Source: Candidatus Sulfotelmatobacter sp.
GTDB lineage: Bacteria; Acidobacteriota; Terriglobia; Terriglobales; Acidobacteriaceae
Assembly (NCBI GenBank): GCA_030041215.1
Contig: JASHOH010000173.1
Coordinates: 1 to 61,931 of the forward strand
Reading direction: 5' to 3'
Length of the DNA stretch: 61,931 bases
Shown: positions 59,972 to 61,931 of the stretch, piece after piece
Layout of the letters: each line of letters opens with the position of its first letter
Numbering within the stretch: position 1 is the first letter of the stretch
Notes under the pieces: generated by a model
The model's input: only the letters and a program-made list of their open reading frames with translations
Databases searched by the model: none
What the model was told of the DNA's origin: nothing
Made by a program: the position numbers and the translations under genes

Positions 59972-61822
59972 TTGCTCGATTTCTTGGGCGATCTTCGACG
60001 AACCCACATGTGCGGCGTGCTGCGCGCGGCTGACGCCGGCAAAAAAGCTGTGCTCATGGGATGGGTCAACCGCCGCCGCGACCACGGCAATTTGCTGTTC
60101 ATCGATCTGCGCGACCGTACCGGTGTGACGCAAATTGTGTTCAATACCGACCGCGACCGGGCAGTCCATGAAAAAGCCGAGACTCTGCGCAATGAATATG
60201 TGATCGCGGTGATCGGCAAGGTCAAGATGCGTGATCCAAACACGATCAATCCCAACATGGCGACGGGCGAAGTTGAGCTGGTCGCCGACGAGCTGCGCAT
60301 CCTGAACGAGTCGAAGCTGCCGCCGTTCTTGCCTTCCGACACGGCGCTCACAAACGAAGAAACACGGTTGAAATACCGCTACATCGATCTTCGCCGCGAT
60401 GTGATGCAGTTCAATATCGAGACACGGCACAAAGTCGCCAAGGCGATCCGCGATTATTTGTCATCACAGGGATTTTTCGAGATCGAAACGCCATTCATGA
60501 CGCGCTCCACGCCCGAGGGCGCACGCGATTATCTCGTGCCCAGCCGCGTGCAGCTGGGTACTTTCTACGCGCTGCCGCAGTCGCCGCAATTGTTCAAGCA
60601 GATTCTGATGATCTCCGGGTTCGATAAATATTTTCAGATCGTGCGCTGCTTCCGGGATGAAGACCTGCGCGCCGACCGCCAGCCCGAGTTCACGCAGATC
60701 GATCTGGAGATGTCGTATCCGCAGCCGGAATCCGTGTGGAGCGTGGTCGAGGGATTTCTTACCGCGGCATTCGCCGCGGCTGGCTACACGATTCAAACGC
60801 CCTTCCCACGCATGGATTACGACGAAGCCATTCGCCTCTACGGCATCGACAAACCTGATCTGCGCCTGCCGCCGTTCACCGATGTGCGCGAGTGCTTTTC
60901 GCCGGAAAACTTGCAAGAACTAGCCATTAACCCGAATCTGCCCGTCATTGCCATTCGCATTCCGAGAGTTGGCGAGCTCTCGCGCAAAGAACGCGACGAC
61001 ATCAAGCCCATGTTCCACTCCAAAGGCGGCGCGCGCGTTTACGAAGATTTCAAACGCATCGCGAACCGCTACGCTGATGCGGCAAAAAAAATCGCGGAAA
61101 AGACCGGCATGGCCGAAGGCGATCTGATTGTGCTGGTCGCCGGATCAGCTCAGGCATCTTCAGGAGAAACTGCTTTCGCCCCGCATCGCAAAGTCACGCC
61201 GCAAGAGCTGGCGATTTATGCCTCGGCAGGATTGTTGCGTTTGGCGCTGGCACAGAAATACGCCGAGCGGCACCAGTGTTTTCAGAAAGGCGATTTCCGG
61301 TTTTTGTGGGTCACCAATTTCCCCATGTTCGAGTGGGACGAATCCGAAAAACAATGGATGGCTGCGCATCATCCCTTCACCTCGCCGCACGAGCAGGATA
61401 TGAAATTGCTCGAAGAAGGCGTCGAGTCTCTGCACGATCCTTTGTCTCCGCTGAGCGCCGTGCGCGCGCTGGCGTACGACATAGTGCTCAACGGCACCGA
61501 ACTCGGCTCGGGATCGATTCGTATTCACCGCCAGGACGTGCAGAGCCGAATTTTTCGCGCGTTGGGCATGAACGAAGAAGAAGCCAAGGCTCGCTTCGGA
61601 TTCTTCCTCGAAGCGCTCGAATACGGCACGCCCCCGCACGGAGGCATTGCGCTCGGCCTCGACCGCATCGTCATGATCCTCGCCGGCGCCGAAAGCCTGC
61701 GCGAAGTCATTCCCTTCCCGAAAACCGCCCGCGCCGTCGATCTGATGGTCGACGCTCCGACGCCGGTGAGCGAGAAGCAGCTGAAAGAGTTGGGGATTTC
61801 GGTTCGCAAAACAGTAACGTAA
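59972..61822 (+). CDS. aspS: Aspartyl-tRNA synthetase
   Basis: Class II synthetase of the bacterial type, 616 residues from a TTG. I choose TTG at 59972 because the product then starts LLDFLGDLRRTHMCG, the usual N-terminus, and AAGGA lies seven to eight bases ahead; the ATG at 59867 lies within a dispersed repeat. An OB-fold anticodon domain (VLMGWVNRRRDHGNLLFIDLRDRTG) leads to motif 2 (FRDEDLRADRQPEFTQIDLEMS), the bacterial GAD insertion and motif 3 (GIALGLDRIVMIL). Whether it also charges tRNA-Asn is not decidable here. Confidence 0.95.
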   Translation: MLDFLGDLRRTHMCGVLRAADAGKKAVLMGWVNRRRDHGNLLFIDLRDRTGVTQIVFNTDRDRAVHEKAETLRNEYVIAVIGKVKMRDPNTINPNMATGEVELVADELRILNESKLPPFLPSDTALTNEETRLKYRYIDLRRDVMQFNIETRHKVAKAIRDYLSSQGFFEIETPFMTRSTPEGARDYLVPSRVQLGTFYALPQSPQLFKQILMISGFDKYFQIVRCFRDEDLRADRQPEFTQIDLEMSYPQPESVWSVVEGFLTAAFAAAGYTIQTPFPRMDYDEAIRLYGIDKPDLRLPPFTDVRECFSPENLQELAINPNLPVIAIRIPRVGELSRKERDDIKPMFHSKGGARVYEDFKRIANRYADAAKKIAEKTGMAEGDLIVLVAGSAQASSGETAFAPHRKVTPQELAIYASAGLLRLALAQKYAERHQCFQKGDFRFLWVTNFPMFEWDESEKQWMAAHHPFTSPHEQDMKLLEEGVESLHDPLSPLSAVRALAYDIVLNGTELGSGSIRIHRQDVQSRIFRALGMNEEEAKARFGFFLEALEYGTPPHGGIALGLDRIVMILAGAESLREVIPFPKTARAVDLMVDAPTPVSEKQLKELGISVRKTVT

Positions 61823-61888
61823 AGTCTGCGCGACTGAGGTGCCCCACCCTAACGTCGCGCCTTTTGCGACGCCACGACTCTCAACCGA

Positions 61889-61931
61889 TGTCATTCCGAC
61901 AAGCGAGCCACGCGAGCGAGGAGGAATCTGC
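61889..61931. repeat. Dispersed TGTCATTCCGA...GAGGAATCTGC repeat at the window edge
   Basis: Second copy of the 11635-11678 unit, with AAGCGAGCCACGCGAGCGAG interior. It may extend past the window. Confidence 0.7.

Overview
The window looks like a chromosomal segment of an uncultured or soil-type member of the Acidobacteriota (Terriglobia, Koribacter/Sulfotelmatobacter-like). The pointers are the acidobacterial type of VWA protein, a transmembrane winged-helix/TPR regulator, HAF-repeat and DUF6580 proteins, an extended acidic tail on ribosomal protein S2, and intergenic spaces crowded with dispersed palindromic repeats. This placement rests on remembered family distributions, not on a search. 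The cell is Gram-negative: BamA, OmpH, TonB, beta-barrel proteins, an LpxH-like phosphoesterase and a meso-DAP type MurE are all encoded.

Layout. 1-486 (minus) is the N-terminal part of an outer-membrane protein cut by the window edge. 635-7097 (minus) is a probable operon: a GntR/FCD regulator, a 3-hydroxyisobutyrate dehydrogenase-like enzyme, E1 alpha, E1 beta, a 31-residue membrane peptide, an M24 peptidase-fold protein and E2 of a 2-oxo acid dehydrogenase complex. 7505-13072 holds a Nudix hydrolase, a GAF protein derived from free-methionine-sulfoxide reductase, a GT2 glycosyltransferase, two secreted proteins (one with BON domains) and QueG. 13203-14118 is an IS5-family element with a -1 frameshift. 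14119-21120 pairs a CadC-like TPR regulator with three secreted proteins (HAF repeats, cupin, and a DNRLRE/head-repeat/S74 fibre). 21269-28433 holds SYLF, VWA, EF-hand, LemA, DUF6580 and VTT membrane proteins and a phosphoesterase/GT28 pair.

28649-44601 is almost all minus strand: a small beta-barrel protein, alanine racemase, TonB, OmpH, BamA, a molybdopterin oxidoreductase, a DUF4382-type lipoprotein, then frr, pyrH, tsf, rpsB, rpsI and rplM. The ribosomal genes are read rplM to frr from a strong promoter near 44700. 44906-55339 (minus) is a peptidoglycan cluster read murE, murF, mraY, murD, ftsW, murG, murC. An AbrB/Doc toxin-antitoxin pair on the opposite strand splits ftsW from murG. 55462-61822 holds a small cysteine-rich protein, a methylmalonyl-CoA mutase large subunit, two hypothetical proteins, GlgC and AspS.

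The strongest unusual signals are: (1) palindromic DNA elements inserted in frame, three copies at two sites, inside the molybdopterin oxidoreductase gene; (2) the toxin-antitoxin pair embedded antisense in the cell-wall cluster, with a perfect 22-bp palindrome over its promoter; (3) at least three families of dispersed inverted repeats filling operon spacers, including one arm that supplies the end of murG; and (4) two enzyme-fold proteins that have lost key residues (an M24 protein with Asp to Cys at a metal ligand, and an fRMsr-like GAF protein without its redox cysteines).
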